Program-made: the position numbers and the translations under genes | Part shown: positions 42,727 through 42,877 of the stretch, piece after piece | Layout: every line of letters starts with the position of its first letter | How positions within the stretch are numbered: position 1 is the stretch's first letter | Notes under the pieces: model-generated | Told to the model about the DNA's origin: nothing | The model's database searches: none | The model's input: only the letters and a program-made list of their open reading frames with translations | Assembly: GCF_900129365.1 (NCBI RefSeq) | Contig: NZ_FQVM01000019.1 | Coordinates: forward strand, 1-42,877 | Direction of reading: 5' to 3' | DNA from: Clostridium fallax | Lineage (GTDB): Bacteria > Bacillota > Clostridia > Clostridiales > Clostridiaceae | DNA: 42,877 nt

Positions 42727-42877
42727 TGTACTGGTCTTATGTCAATATTTTGGACACAAAAAGTCAAACTTTTTCATGCTGCACTTCTAGCTAATAATTC
42801 ACATTGATCTGGAGTCATGTAATTAATAGAAGAGTGTATCCTTTTTCTGTTATACCAACCTTCAATATATTTAAATA
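42727..42877 (-). mobile_element. Partial IS3-family insertion sequence at the right edge
   Basis: The end reads GTCAATATTTTGGACAC, typical of an IS3/IS150-type terminus, and is followed by the transposase 3' end. The element runs out of the window. It lies next to, not inside, the spoIIIA gene block. Confidence 0.7.
42774..42877 (-). CDS. IS3-family transposase OrfB, C-terminal part
   Basis: The minus-strand frame ends FKYIEGWYNRKRIHSSIN, then YMTPDQCE, and stops at 42774. E-x-x-Y-N-x-x-R-x-H-S-S-x-x-Y-M-T-P is the standard end of IS150-like DDE transposases, including the region after the catalytic Glu. The gene is cut by the window, so its integrity cannot be judged. Confidence 0.85.
   Translation of the reverse strand, partial: FKYIEGWYNRKRIHSSINYMTPDQCELLARSAA

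Noticed and set aside
1..42877. CRISPR arrays, tRNA and rRNA genes.
   Set aside because: No regularly spaced repeats and no recognisable tRNA or rRNA sequence were seen by eye.

Overview
The window is AT-rich DNA from an endospore-forming, low-GC Firmicute, almost certainly a Clostridium sensu stricto species. The evidence is a full spoIIIAA-AH operon, spoIVB, spo0A and spoIIM, strong GGAGG ribosome binding sites, and AT-rich codon use. I cannot name the species.

Region 1 (1-16.6 kb) is the unusual part. A two-gene operon encodes a PyrK-like FAD/NAD/[2Fe-2S] oxidoreductase (gene A, 330 aa when restored) and an FAD-dependent oxidoreductase (gene B, 425 aa). It is cut by three separate elements of 5741, 4116 and 3231 bp, called E1, E2 and E3 here. 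Each carries its own large serine recombinase at its downstream end, in the same orientation as the host genes. Each is bounded by a short direct repeat with inverted arms placed symmetrically around a putative 2-bp core. Removing all three leaves exactly 2267 bp: two intact ORFs overlapping by ATGA. The four scattered gene pieces have no stops or frameshifts. This looks like a triple skin-type (developmentally excised) arrangement, though excision is inferred and not shown. E1 carries a DUF1836 gene, hypotheticals, a frameshifted membrane protein and an mtnN nucleosidase. E2 carries a secreted protein with cell-wall-binding repeats and a small ORF. E3 carries a GNAT acetyltransferase and a small membrane protein. 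A CmpB-like membrane protein lies upstream at 255-908.

Region 2 (16.6-24.5 kb) holds a candidate small RNA (about 16862-17010, minus strand) with a strong promoter, an 18-bp palindrome at its start and a terminator. After it come ferritin and desulfoferrodoxin (iron storage and superoxide defence), pyrimidine-nucleoside phosphorylase, spoIIM, a Nudix ADP-ribose pyrophosphatase, an amidase with a duplicated C-terminal domain, a small holin-like membrane protein and a GNAT acetyltransferase.

Region 3 (24.5-42.9 kb) is the conserved clostridial sporulation and housekeeping block, all on the minus strand. In transcription order it is a zinc-ribbon protein, spoIIIAA-AB-AC-AD-AE-AF-AG-AH, an Asp23 protein, nusB, folD, xseA, xseB, ispA, dxs, tlyA, nadK, argR, recN, spoIVB and spo0A. 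spo0A has a sigma-H type promoter overlapped by a 0A box. The right edge cuts into an IS3-family insertion sequence. I saw no rRNA, tRNA or CRISPR array.
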